From contig NZ_LT839648.1 in the NCBI RefSeq assembly GCF_900176885.1, positions 2,789,675-2,853,674 of the forward strand: DNA of 64,000 nucleotides, in the 5' to 3' direction. Position numbers and translations under genes: made by a program. Shown here in pieces: positions 17,781-26,581 of the stretch; the stretch's first letter is position 1, and each line of letters starts with the position of its first letter. The notes under the pieces were generated by a model that was not told the origin of the DNA, ran no database searches, and saw only the letters and a list, made by a program, of their open reading frames with translations. The stretch comes from Oceanobacillus senegalensis. GTDB taxonomy: Bacteria > Bacillota > Bacilli > Bacillales > Amphibacillaceae.

Positions 17781-18959
17781 ATGGAACGAAATAGTTATCG
17801 TGATACATGGGTAGAAGTTTCATTGGATGCTATTCATTATAATGTAAAGGCTTTCAATCATCATATTGGTAGAGATACAAAACTAATGGCTGTCGTTAAA
17901 GCTGATGGCTACGGACACGGTGCTATCGAAGTAGCTAAAGAAGCAATAAAAGCAGGTGCTGATTACTTAGCTGTAGCTATTTTAGATGAAGCTCTTCAAC
18001 TTCGTAAAGCTGGAATTGAGCTTCCAATATTAGTACTTGGGTACACATCAACAGAAGGTGTGTCCATCGCAATTGAACAGAACATTACCTTAACAGTGTT
18101 TACAGAAGATGTAGCTAAAAAAATTAAAAGCGTTGCGGAAGCACAAAAAAAGCTTGCACATGTCCATTTAAAAATGGAAACAGGAATGAATCGGATTGGT
18201 ATATCTAGTCAAGAAGAAGCTTTCAAAATGGTTAATCTTCTTTCATCAAACTATGTAATGTTAGAAGGGGCATTTACCCATTTTGCTGATGCTGATAATA
18301 CAGATTCAACATATACCGAAAAGCAATTTGCAAGTTTTATAGAAATGATTGATTATCTGGAACAGCATGAAGTTAAAATTCCAATCAAACACTGCTGTAA
18401 TAGCGCAGGAACAATTGCCTATCCCAACATGCACTTAGACATGGTACGTGTTGGAGTGAGTTTATATGGTCTGTACCCAGGAGACCATCTTCGCGAAATT
18501 ATCAGTCTCAAACAAGCAATGAGTTTAAAAACCAAGGCCGTATATATCAAACAACTTGAAGCAAACAATACAATCAGTTATGGACGTACATTCACAACGA
18601 AACAAAAAAGTAAAATCGCTACTATTCCAATCGGTTATGCGGATGGTTTTTCCCGTTCCTTATCCAATCAAGGTCATGTGACCGTGAAAGGAAGAAGAGC
18701 CCCCATTATTGGTCGAATATGTATGGATCAAGCAATGATTGATGTGTCAGATATGGAACATGTTGGAGTCAAAGATGAAATAACCATTTTTGGAGATCCG
18801 GGAGATGGCTTTATCTCCTTAGGTGAGGTTGCTGAACAAATGAATACTATCCATTATGAGACAGCCTGCTTAATAGGAAAACGTGTGCCAAGAAAATACG
18901 TAAAGACTACGAGCAATAAGGAGAAAAATAACCCGGATTCCCTCGTGCTTAGCATTTAA
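17781..18959 (+). CDS. alr: alanine racemase
   Basis: This 392-residue PLP enzyme makes D-alanine for the cell wall or converts D-alanine back for catabolism. The PLP lysine K40 lies in AVVKADGYGHGA. The second catalytic base is the tyrosine in NTISYGRTF (near 271). IPIGYADGFSR and GRICMDQAM are also typical. The ATG follows GGGGGGAT. It lies downstream of ald past a terminator, so it has separate expression. Bacilli often have two racemases; pairing with ald suggests a catabolic or sporulation role for this copy, though it could be the sole biosynthetic one. Confidence 0.95.
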   Translation: MERNSYRDTWVEVSLDAIHYNVKAFNHHIGRDTKLMAVVKADGYGHGAIEVAKEAIKAGADYLAVAILDEALQLRKAGIELPILVLGYTSTEGVSIAIEQNITLTVFTEDVAKKIKSVAEAQKKLAHVHLKMETGMNRIGISSQEEAFKMVNLLSSNYVMLEGAFTHFADADNTDSTYTEKQFASFIEMIDYLEQHEVKIPIKHCCNSAGTIAYPNMHLDMVRVGVSLYGLYPGDHLREIISLKQAMSLKTKAVYIKQLEANNTISYGRTFTTKQKSKIATIPIGYADGFSRSLSNQGHVTVKGRRAPIIGRICMDQAMIDVSDMEHVGVKDEITIFGDPGDGFISLGEVAEQMNTIHYETACLIGKRVPRKYVKTTSNKEKNNPDSLVLSI

Positions 18960-19088
18960 TAGTATCATATATTTAAGATAACGATACTGGCTCTTTTTGT
19001 ATATTTTGTTCTTTTACTTCCACTTGAAATATATAATTCCTGAGCGTTAATAACGTACCATATCTACTTTAAAGCAAACAGCCTTAAT

Positions 19089-19122
19089 AAAAGACGAAAT
19101 CTTATGATTGATTTCGTCTTTT
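19089..19122. terminator. bidirectional terminator between alr and the CapA-like gene
   Basis: AAAAGACGAAAT pairs with ATTTCGTCTTTT around a 10-nt loop, placed between converging genes. Confidence 0.85.
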
Positions 19123-19133
19123 ACACATTATAA

Positions 19134-20297
19134 TTACCATGGTTTAGAAGAAACAACGTTGGAAAAGACCGCTATATTCTCTTCTAAATGATATGTATCG
19201 GTAGCAAATTCATTATCTGTAATCTTGTTACTTAAGCTTAAAATTTTGTCCAACACACGTGTAGCTTCCTCTCCTTCCAAAGGAGTCGGCTGATAGTTAT
19301 TCCTATTATCAAGAGAAGAAATTCTAGTTGGTATTATTTTAATATCTTGTTTATTATTAAGTTCATTGAATGTAAAATGAAACGTCTGCTGGAAAATAAA
19401 TGTATCTTTATCATCCGGATTTCTATTCCCACCAAACATAAAATTTCCTAGGCTATAAACAATAAACTTATCTTTATACTCCTCTATCCCCTGTACGACA
19501 TGGGGATGATGCCCAAGTACTAAGTCTGCTCCTACATCAATCGCATACCTTCCTAACGACTGTTGCACTGCATTAGGATGATAATGGCGCTCATCACCCC
19601 AATGAAAATTAGCGATTATAATTTGCGCGCCATTATCTCTTAATTTCTCTATATCTCTTTTTATACCTTCTCGAACCTCAGCAGTATCGCTCCAACCTTT
19701 ATATCCAATCGCTCCAACTTTAATTCCATTCACTTCTTCTAAAAATAATCGGTCATAACCAAAAGAAGATATATGATGCTTATTCAAATTTTCGATTGTA
19801 TCCTCATATCCTCTTTGCAAAAAATCAAATGTATGATTGTTAGCTAAGTTGACAGCCTCTATACTTGATAGGTTTAATACTTCTGTATAGGAGGGCTTTC
19901 CACTGAAACGAAATAGCTTATCTGCTTTTTCTTTACTATTTGTTAACGTCGTCTCTAGGTTAACAATCGTTAAATCATCTTCTTCAAAAATGGATTTTAC
20001 ATTCTTTCCGAAATGCTCAAGTCCTTGTTCCTCTACCTCATGATGGAATGTCCCATGATAGCCAAAACTATCATCACTACCAATCGTTACATCCCCTGCA
20101 GCACTAATAGTTAAAGACTTTTCATAATCTATCATTTCAAGAATATAGCGTGGAAATTCAGAACGCATAACACTGTCTTCTTCCAAGATAGCCGGTACAA
20201 AAAAGGGTTGTGCAGAATTTAGGTATGGATGCTCGATAGGCTGCTGAGAAAGAATAAATGAAAAACATAAAATAAACGGAAGAGTTTGAATGGCCAA
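19134..20297 (-). CDS. CapA-family (poly-gamma-glutamate synthesis-type) metallophosphatase-like protein
   Basis: The domain (about residues 60-330) carries the calcineurin-like metal motifs of the PGA_cap family: AAGDVTIGSD, NLETTLTNS, ANNHTFDF, FHWGDE and GHHPHVVQG. A hydrophobic N-terminal segment (IQTLPFILCFSFILS) anchors or exports the protein. CapA proteins work with CapBC in polyglutamate capsule export; no capBC is here, so it may act alone on the cell surface. The upstream in-frame ATG (20310-20312) has no ribosome binding site, whereas GGAG lies nine nt before a TTG at 20295-20297, so I prefer the TTG start (387 residues). Confidence 0.75.
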   Translation of the reverse strand: MAIQTLPFILCFSFILSQQPIEHPYLNSAQPFFVPAILEEDSVMRSEFPRYILEMIDYEKSLTISAAGDVTIGSDDSFGYHGTFHHEVEEQGLEHFGKNVKSIFEEDDLTIVNLETTLTNSKEKADKLFRFSGKPSYTEVLNLSSIEAVNLANNHTFDFLQRGYEDTIENLNKHHISSFGYDRLFLEEVNGIKVGAIGYKGWSDTAEVREGIKRDIEKLRDNGAQIIIANFHWGDERHYHPNAVQQSLGRYAIDVGADLVLGHHPHVVQGIEEYKDKFIVYSLGNFMFGGNRNPDDKDTFIFQQTFHFTFNELNNKQDIKIIPTRISSLDNRNNYQPTPLEGEEATRVLDKILSLSNKITDNEFATDTYHLEENIAVFSNVVSSKPW

Positions 20298-20513
20298 TTT
20301 AACCAACTCCATGAATAAGTATAATTTGAAATCTATCCCTAGTTAAATTTTAATTTATCAGAATTATACCAAAACTAACTATGCCATGTCAGCAACAACT
20401 TCCCAACAAATCTCGACAAGTTCTAAAGAAGTGTCAGAAATTCTGCTTAGTAATTTTAAAATAAGGTAACAATATGGATGTATCAGACATTCTTACAGAA
20501 GGAGCTGTCGTAT

Positions 20514-20708
20514 TTGGGTGCAATTGAACGTGGAGGTTACCGTTTTGAGCCAGAGTTTAGTGTGATTGAACAAAATGGTGCAATACATGTTTATAATAAT
20601 GGTGAGTTTATAGATGAAGTTACTTTTTCATTTAATGGGAAGTTTCCAGAACTACCTCAAATTGAAAAATTGGTTGATGAATACTGTGAACAACATGGAA
20701 TTCTATAA
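20514..20708 (+). CDS. YbxH-like small protein (DUF5370)
   Basis: This is a 64-residue conserved Bacillaceae protein of unknown function. A TTG start is chosen because AGAAGGAG lies nine nt before it and the product then begins MGAIERGGYRFEPEFSVIEQ, which matches my memory of Bacillus YbxH. The rest (NGAIHVYNNGEFIDEVTF, then LVDEYCEQHGI) also fits. It looks like a small beta-rich cytosolic protein. It is a monocistronic unit with a weak terminator at 20751. Confidence 0.7.
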   Translation: MGAIERGGYRFEPEFSVIEQNGAIHVYNNGEFIDEVTFSFNGKFPELPQIEKLVDEYCEQHGIL

Positions 20709-20750
20709 ACGATATGAGTTCAACTAGCTTTATCTTAAAAACAACTTATA

Positions 20751-20781
20751 AAAGGGATAGATTTACCACTTCCATCCCTTT
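20751..20781 (+). terminator. probable terminator after the YbxH-like gene
   Basis: AAAGGGAT pairs with ATCCCTTT around a 15-nt loop. The T-rich tract is interrupted (TTTCCCTT), so efficiency is uncertain. Confidence 0.5.
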
Positions 20782-20883
20782 CCCTTCCTCAACCATTCGA
20801 GAAGTGTTAGCTTGAGAAAATATACTGTTTTCAAGTAAAATACTAGATAATACTTTGTTGTCTAGTATGAAAGGGGGATTGTT

Positions 20884-21511
20884 ATGAAAATTGTATCAGA
20901 ATAGCCCATGTTTCTATTCAGGTTGCTTGTGATGTTGATAACCCATTAACCGGAGAAGTGGGAGCCAGTGCAGTATATGGACCACAAAAAGGGGCAACTA
21001 TGAAACAAGTAAGGCTGTTTGATCAAGCAATGGATAAATTTGCACGAATCATAGAAAAGGATTATCAAACAACTCGTCCATCTATAAAGTCATTTTCTGA
21101 AAAGCCATTTCACTCTGTACCAGGAGCTGGAGCAGCAGGTGGACTTGGATTTGCATTTCTCCTATTCGGTACCAAACTTCTATCAGGAGCCGAGTTAATT
21201 GCAAAAGCCTCTAACATGGAAGAAGCTATGAAAGGGGCAATCTTGTCTTGACTGGTGAAGGCCAGAATGACGAACAAACCTTATATGGAAAAGCACCAGG
21301 CTATATCTCTGGCTTAGCTAAAAAGCATCGTGTTCCTGCTATTCTTATTTCAGGCGGGCTTTCAGAAAACATCGATCCACTTTTTGAGAAATTTACAGGT
21401 TGCTTTTCTATCATTAACCGTCCATTATCAATGGAAGAATGTATGAAACAAGCGGAGCCACTTCTATTCCAGCAAACTAAAAACATCTTAAATCTTCTCA
21501 ACCAGTCATAA
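20884..21511 (+). pseudogene. glycerate 2-kinase (GlxK/GarK family) with internal deletion and frameshift
   Basis: The first codons, ATGAAAATTGTA (MKIV), follow a fine ribosome binding site (AAAGGGGG) and match the usual start of glycerate kinases. They break off after a few codons at TAG. The reading then resumes deep in the protein with VQVACDVDNPLTGEVGASAV, GPQKGAT and VPGAGAAGGLGF, so roughly 200 codons are missing. A second lesion, a one-base shift around the GGGG run near 21235-21238, breaks GNLVLTGEGQNDEQTL, which continues in another frame to the natural C-terminus. The remnant cannot make a working kinase. The intact enzyme would phosphorylate glycerate. Confidence 0.85.
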
Positions 21512-21561
21512 AAGTACCGGCATTGTCGTTTTTTGTCCATTGAAATTATACTATTATATAA

Positions 21562-21603
21562 GAAAAGCAGACCTCCCATTGAATAAAGGCCTGCTTTTTT
21601 TTA
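21562..21603. terminator. terminator between the glycerate kinase remnant and the MFS gene
   Basis: AAAAGCAG pairs with CTGCTTTT, extended by CCT/AGG with a bulge, followed by a run of eight T on the plus strand. It can serve both converging units. Confidence 0.75.
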
Positions 21604-21664
21604 TATGAAATTTGTATATTATATATCGGATAGCTTGTGAAAACAATTTTAAACTAGGGTTCAA

Positions 21665-22879
21665 TTATGCACTAGTTTCCGTTTCTTGTTCTTCCTTTTG
21701 TTTATTTGCTGCTTTTTTACCGTGTACAATATAATATACGAACAACGTACCAAAGGCGATAATAGCCATCAATAAATATAAACTACGGAAGCCAATTATT
21801 GGTACGATAAATCCTAATAGAAATGGACCTACCCCTATACCAAAGTCATAAAAAACAAAGAAGGTAGATGTTGCTAATCCGACTCGATGCCTTTTTGCTA
21901 AGTTAATAGACACAGTTTGCGCGCTTGATTGCAAAGTACCAAACCCAATTCCAATGATTGCTCCAGCAACAAGTAAAATCCATCCCACATTAGCCTGACT
22001 CAAGATAACTAATCCAATCGCATACAGCAAAATAGATGGATAAATGACAGCATTTTCCCCTTTTTCATCAAATATCCTTCCTGTTAGAGGTCTGGACAAT
22101 AAAAGAAAAATAGCATACATCACAAAGAAGAAACTTGCTGCATCAACTAAGTTTATTTCCGCTGCATATGCTGACATGAAGGTGAGAATACTTGAGTAAA
22201 CAAATCCACTAACCATCATTAACACACCAATCGGAATGGTGCTCTTTTCAAAATAGTCACTAAATCTAAACCCTTTTTCGTTCTTATTCTCCCCTTCCGG
22301 AACATCCAGAATAGGTACCTGTAAAAATAATGCAGCGATTAAGGCAATTGTTGCAAAAATTGTTGTTACTACAAAAATAGAGGTACCTTGTAAATTCTGT
22401 ATAACCAATAATCCTAAGAATGGGCCAATTGCCATAGCCAAGTTCATACTTGTCGCAAAATACCCCATTCCTTCTCCACGTCTAACCATTGGGATTATAT
22501 CTGCCGCAATCGTACCTGTTGCCGTGGTACTTATTCCAAATGAAAAACCATGGAGGAAGCGAATAAGTAATAACCATTCCAAGTTTTGGATCGGAAAATA
22601 TAACAGCATACATCCAAAGAACATACTTAAACCAATGACCAATAATTTTTTCTTTCCTACCGCTTCAATTATTTTTCCAGCAACCGGTCTAACTAACACA
22701 GCACCAAGTACGAAAATACTTGACGCTAAACCCGCAGCACTTTCAGAAGCATTAAAATTTTCAACTGCATAAAATGCTAATGTCACCATTAGCATGTAAA
22801 ATGAGATGAATAATAAAAAATTGGAAGTGGAAACCATAATGAAATCCTTCGTCCACAATTTTGGCTTTCTATTACTCAA
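21665..22879 (-). CDS. MFS transporter (12-helix, drug-efflux-like)
   Basis: This is a 404-residue protein of 12 helices. The motif A loop reads RPVAGKIIEAVGKKKLLVIG (near 64-83) and is repeated in the second half as RPLTGRIFDEKGE. GEGMGYFATSMNLAMAIGPFLG is the motif C region near 135-155. It is encoded 12 nt after a MarR regulator in the same operon, the usual arrangement for efflux pumps induced by a toxic ligand. The substrate is unknown. Confidence 0.85.
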   Translation of the reverse strand: MSNRKPKLWTKDFIMVSTSNFLLFISFYMLMVTLAFYAVENFNASESAAGLASSIFVLGAVLVRPVAGKIIEAVGKKKLLVIGLSMFFGCMLLYFPIQNLEWLLLIRFLHGFSFGISTTATGTIAADIIPMVRRGEGMGYFATSMNLAMAIGPFLGLLVIQNLQGTSIFVVTTIFATIALIAALFLQVPILDVPEGENKNEKGFRFSDYFEKSTIPIGVLMMVSGFVYSSILTFMSAYAAEINLVDAASFFFVMYAIFLLLSRPLTGRIFDEKGENAVIYPSILLYAIGLVILSQANVGWILLVAGAIIGIGFGTLQSSAQTVSINLAKRHRVGLATSTFFVFYDFGIGVGPFLLGFIVPIIGFRSLYLLMAIIAFGTLFVYYIVHGKKAANKQKEEQETETSA

Positions 22880-22891
22880 AAATACTCCTCC

Positions 22892-23302
22892 TTATTTTAA
22901 TTTTCCTTTTAAAGACTGGATAGTTTTCAAGGTGGTTTCGATATCAGATGCTGGAATTTTATCGATTAATGATTGCTCGAATTCTTCTACCAGTTGTATG
23001 GCTTCCTCATACACCTGTAGTCCTTTCTCTGTCAATCGAATTCGACGCTCCCTTCTATCTTTGCTAGGCACCTTTATGATGAGTTGTCCCTCTTCCAATC
23101 GATTTACCGTCCGAGTAATTGTAGGTTTCTCTACGTCAAGATAACCACTAATCTCTACTAGAGTTGCTGTTTCAAAATGCCTTAAGTAATATACGATTAG
23201 CCATTGGGAGTGATATAATCCAACTTCAGCTAATTGTTCATTTAATTTTTTCTTAAAGGATCTTGTAAATTGTAAGTGATGATGAAAGAACGACTGTGCC
23301 AT
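22892..23302 (-). CDS. MarR-family transcriptional regulator
   Basis: This 136-residue regulator has a winged helix-turn-helix (about 45-105). The recognition region reads LVEISGYLDVEKPTITRTVNRLEE and the wing KDRRERRIRLTEKG, as in MarR/OhrR proteins. The dimer helices are at both ends. It heads the operon with the MFS pump. A perfect palindrome just upstream of the start (23317-23338) is the expected autoregulatory operator, so it most likely represses its own operon until a ligand binds. Confidence 0.9.
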   Translation of the reverse strand: MAQSFFHHHLQFTRSFKKKLNEQLAEVGLYHSQWLIVYYLRHFETATLVEISGYLDVEKPTITRTVNRLEEGQLIIKVPSKDRRERRIRLTEKGLQVYEEAIQLVEEFEQSLIDKIPASDIETTLKTIQSLKGKLK

Positions 23303-23316
23303 AATATCCCTCCGAT

Positions 23317-23338
23317 TATAGTTACCTAGGTAACTATA
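23317..23338. promoter_or_regulatory. 22-bp perfect palindrome, probable MarR operator
   Basis: The arms TATAGTTACCT and AGGTAACTATA are exact complements with no spacer, and the site starts 15 nt before the marR start codon. GTTACC/GGTAAC half-sites of this type are classical for MarR regulators. Confidence 0.8.
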
Positions 23339-23403
23339 CTACACTTATAGAAAATTGTCCACGTATTTTGTTCACTATTGAACAATACAATAAAGTATAT
23401 CTT

Positions 23404-23483
23404 CAATCAGTGGAGGTTTTCCTTCACCCAAGAACAAAGGCTACCTGGAGGTGGGGGTATAACTCCCCCTTAACCTGCGATAA
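23404..23483 (+). repeat. CAATCAGTGG...CCTGCGATAA repeat element, copy 2
   Basis: It begins CAATCAGTGGAGG and ends CCCCCTTAACCTGCGATAA. The middle can form hairpins GGAGG-TTTT-CCTTC and GGGGG-TATAACT-CCCCC. The ends match copies at 8678-8773 and 33976-34014. It lies in the 350-bp gap between marR and the LXG-locus membrane gene, which otherwise holds nothing recognisable. Confidence 0.75.
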
Positions 23484-23652
23484 ATTCGAGATTTTTTATT
23501 TTTTCCCCCTTTACCACATTATGTGAAAAACATTCCTTTATAAACAAAATGCTGATTGCTCTTTTATAATTAAAGAGAAATCAGCTATTATGAATCTATA
23601 TTGACATTCTTAAAAAACCCTGAAAGACCACCCTAAATCTATTTTTCTACAC

Positions 23653-23988
23653 TTAAAAAAGGCTAGGGTCTTTTTCAATATAAGCGTCTCTAAATTTCAT
23701 ATAAACTTTCTTTTGCATGTACTTTATCAACATCATAATTGGGATTACGAAAAAGACACCAACAAATGCAAACCAATAAACCATAGAAAAAGAGATTGCT
23801 ATATAAACGATACACATAGCAAACAAGAAAGAATAAATAGCAAGTATCATAATATTAAAGAGGATGAGCTGGAAAACACGTAACTTCTTCGTTTTCTCTT
23901 GTGCTTCTGATTGTATTCCTTTTAGGTATCGAATATCTGATTTTCCTAAGTGATATGGCTCGAATAACCAGTTTTTTATTTTTTTCAA
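23653..23988 (-). CDS. two-helix membrane protein of the LXG locus, candidate immunity protein
   Basis: This 111-residue protein is not recognised by family. Two long hydrophobic helices (about 38-62 and 66-90) are flanked by basic tails. The start is TTG with GAGGGATG upstream. It lies 15 nt after the DUF4176 gene and is the last gene of the LXG operon. Membrane-acting LXG toxins are known to be neutralised by small membrane proteins encoded downstream, so immunity is a reasonable but unproven role. Confidence 0.6.
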   Translation of the reverse strand: MKKIKNWLFEPYHLGKSDIRYLKGIQSEAQEKTKKLRVFQLILFNIMILAIYSFLFAMCIVYIAISFSMVYWFAFVGVFFVIPIMMLIKYMQKKVYMKFRDAYIEKDPSLF

Positions 23989-24003
23989 GATATCATCCCT
24001 CGT

Positions 24004-24309
24004 TTATTTATTATCTGCCATCAATCTTTCAAGTTCTTTTCTAACCTTGATTTCGCCTTCAGTCTCTAATCCTTTAAAGACTACATCCTTTATTTGATCA
24101 TGATTGAAAAAGACATTAGTATCATCGGAAATATGACCCTGTGGATATGGACAAGCAACATAATCCCAAATACTTTCATTATTAGCTTGTTTTTGTTTTC
24201 TTCCATAAATCATAACCGCTTGGCCAACAATATCCAATGTAACAACACTTCCAATTGGTAATAATGCTGTCCCTTTATCAATTTTTAATGAGTTAAAATC
24301 CTTTTCCAT
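24004..24309 (-). CDS. DUF4176-domain protein
   Basis: This 101-residue cytosolic protein starts at the ATG of MEKDFNSL, with AGAAGG nine nt upstream. A GTG 15 codons earlier has no such site. The DUF4176 pattern is clear: ALLPIGSVV at the start, then YGRKQKQ, then DYVACPYPQGHI and FFNHDQI. This domain is common beside type VII secretion substrates in Firmicutes, where its role (chaperone, adaptor or immunity) is not settled. It lies 95 nt downstream of the LXG gene without an intervening terminator. Confidence 0.75.
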   Translation of the reverse strand: MEKDFNSLKIDKGTALLPIGSVVTLDIVGQAVMIYGRKQKQANNESIWDYVACPYPQGHISDDTNVFFNHDQIKDVVFKGLETEGEIKVRKELERLMADNK

Positions 24310-24404
24310 CGTTCTCATCCTTCTTAGCAAATTTTGATAAATTCCCAAAGTCACCTTAATTTTAGTACAATCATATTACTATCGATTAACCCGCAATAAA
24401 TACA

Positions 24405-26147
24405 CTATTCTGCACTATTATCCTTCTCAAAAGCTAGGCCAACTTTAACTCCTAAAAGAAATCGTAAATCCAGCACAGATTCTTTACCTATCTTCGCTTC
24501 ACCACCGATACTTCCAGCTGAACCACCTAAGGTTAACTTGACATTATAATCAGTGAAAGGAATCCCGATAATTGGATTGACTTCCCCTTCAACCATGGAA
24601 GCCTTCGCACCAACCCCAACCGAGTGATTTTCAAATCCAGCATATGCATCCGCATTTCCAACTCTAAATTTAGCTGCTCCTCCGGTTCCACCTAAAATAG
24701 ATCCAATATATGGATTATTTTTATCGACTTGGGTTCTTCCTTGAAGCTGATAAACTGTACCCTCAGCTTTAACATATGGTAATGGCAGTCCTAAAACCGA
24801 TGTTCCACCAAGTCTTGCTTCAGCACCTGCATTGAAAATATCCATATTGGCTTTCGCATCAGAATAATCAGTATTCCAATCCATTTCTCCATGAACAAGA
24901 CTGCCTCTCGTTTTACCTCCAATTTGGAATGTATCCGTTGTCCCCCCTAACACCGCCCAATCATGAAATACAAAATCATGATTATACATTCCAGCGCCAC
25001 CTGACACACTAAAATCATCATTTACATCTACTTTATCCCCACTTATGAGGTAACCCTTTTCCTTCAACTTATTAGAACCAGATGAGCTGGAAACCTTTTG
25101 TGCATCAAAGGATTTTAAGTTATTCATATAGGTATAGGCACCAAGAGCAGTTGCTCCACCCGCAGTCCAATAATTAAGGTAATTACCATATAGATAGTCC
25201 TGATTTAATGATCGATCCACATCAATATAATTTTCCACTATATATTTCTTTATGGCCCCTACTTCTTCATTTGACATTGTCGAATTCAGATTAAGTATTT
25301 CTGGATTGCTTTTATTCGTGACCTGTTTAATATTATCATCCAATAAACTGTTATCCATATTAGAAATACCTTGATACATATTGCTTAATGGAAACATCAC
25401 TCCTGGAATCATCATCGCCAGATATGGTCCAATATCAGAAAGAATACCAGATAATTTCTTTAATGCAGCCTGAACAGGATCTACTCGTTCTTTTAATTTG
25501 TTATAGGATGCTGAATCATCCAGTATGGTAACATCAAAATTTTCTACTGTTAAATCACCATTACGAAATTTACCTTCCAAATCTGTGACGTAGTTTTTCA
25601 TAATCACTACATCTGCTTTAATCGATTCCAATGTATTTGTTTGTGACTGATCCAGTGTATACAATTGTTCAATCGTTTCATTCTTATTTTTAGATGCTTG
25701 CTGAACCATGCTAGCAAATTCGTCATCATGAATCATTGGTAATGAAACAATATCACTAACTTGTTGAATAACCTGATTCGTTGCATCTGTGAGTTTTCCC
25801 GCAACATTCTTTACTTCTTGTAAGCCTTGCTCTATTTCATTTTGTAAAAAGGACTCTCGAACAAAACCATCTGATTGTGATTCGTAGGAGTGAACTGCTT
25901 GCTTTATTTGGGATAGAACGTCTTTATAACTGTTAAAGAAGTTTTGCAAAAAAACAATCAGCGGCTTGTGACAACCGGCATAAAAGGAGCGAATGGCGTC
26001 TCCCCCCATTCCTTTCAGTGTATCATCAAGCATAACCATACCTTTAACAGCCTGCTGTAAATCACTCACTTGACTTTCCAATGTTTTCAATTGTTTTGTC
26101 GTCAATAAAACCGCATCATCCAGTTCCTTTACATCTAATACTTTCAA
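24405..26147 (-). CDS. LXG-domain protein, candidate type VII secretion effector
   Basis: This is 580 residues from a TTG start placed by AGGAGG and giving MKVLDVKELDDAV, the typical LXG beginning; an ATG 12 codons upstream precedes that site. The LXG region (about 1-195) is helical and contains GMGGDAIRSFYAGCHKP. A hydrophobic stretch (about 240-262) and a linker follow. The last 200 residues are rich in glycine and small residues in alternating pattern (GVGAKASMVEGEV, LGGSAGSIGGEAKIG, LGVKVGLAFEKD), with several GxxxG steps. I recognise no nuclease, NADase or deaminase motif, so the toxin domain, if it is one, is of unknown type, possibly membrane-acting. The secretion apparatus genes are not in the window. 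Confidence 0.8.
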   Translation of the reverse strand: MKVLDVKELDDAVLLTTKQLKTLESQVSDLQQAVKGMVMLDDTLKGMGGDAIRSFYAGCHKPLIVFLQNFFNSYKDVLSQIKQAVHSYESQSDGFVRESFLQNEIEQGLQEVKNVAGKLTDATNQVIQQVSDIVSLPMIHDDEFASMVQQASKNKNETIEQLYTLDQSQTNTLESIKADVVIMKNYVTDLEGKFRNGDLTVENFDVTILDDSASYNKLKERVDPVQAALKKLSGILSDIGPYLAMMIPGVMFPLSNMYQGISNMDNSLLDDNIKQVTNKSNPEILNLNSTMSNEEVGAIKKYIVENYIDVDRSLNQDYLYGNYLNYWTAGGATALGAYTYMNNLKSFDAQKVSSSSGSNKLKEKGYLISGDKVDVNDDFSVSGGAGMYNHDFVFHDWAVLGGTTDTFQIGGKTRGSLVHGEMDWNTDYSDAKANMDIFNAGAEARLGGTSVLGLPLPYVKAEGTVYQLQGRTQVDKNNPYIGSILGGTGGAAKFRVGNADAYAGFENHSVGVGAKASMVEGEVNPIIGIPFTDYNVKLTLGGSAGSIGGEAKIGKESVLDLRFLLGVKVGLAFEKDNSAE

Positions 26148-26581
26148 TACAAACTCTCCTCCTGGATACCTACTCTCTTTCAAGCTACCGTTTTTACGGG
26201 ACTATTTGACGATGCATTTCCCATATACTTCCTATATTGTATAAAACTTTCTTCCCCATTTTAATCGGCAATTGCAACCATTTTTCCGATAATTAGCAAA
26301 TGGAACGAGAGTATTTGACCAGGAATAAATAACTATACAACCTTACTTTAAATCTACCTGTCCATCTCAGAATATTAAAATCTATAATCGATTCGCCTAA
26401 TATACTAGAAGGCAATAAATAGATTAGAACACATACGGTAATACATACAGTCTCTTCTTAACTCCCACTTTTATTAACCATTCTATTAAATCTTTCCCCA
26501 AACGCCGTCATTTTTCTACCATATACGAAAAGTGAATGCGATTTATAATAAATATCACATCCACTTTTGTACCTATATTCC
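26148..26581. other. gene-free stretch upstream of the LXG gene
   Basis: No open reading frame of useful length is visible. In particular, the small helical LXG partner proteins usually encoded directly before an LXG gene are absent. A probable terminator for the flavin reductase gene is at the right end. Confidence 0.5.
26528..26568 (-). terminator. probable terminator after the flavin reductase gene
   Basis: AAAAGTG pairs with CACTTTT, with inner imperfect pairing GAT..TAT/ATA..ATC. The minus strand ends CACTTTTCG, so the T-run is short. Confidence 0.5.
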
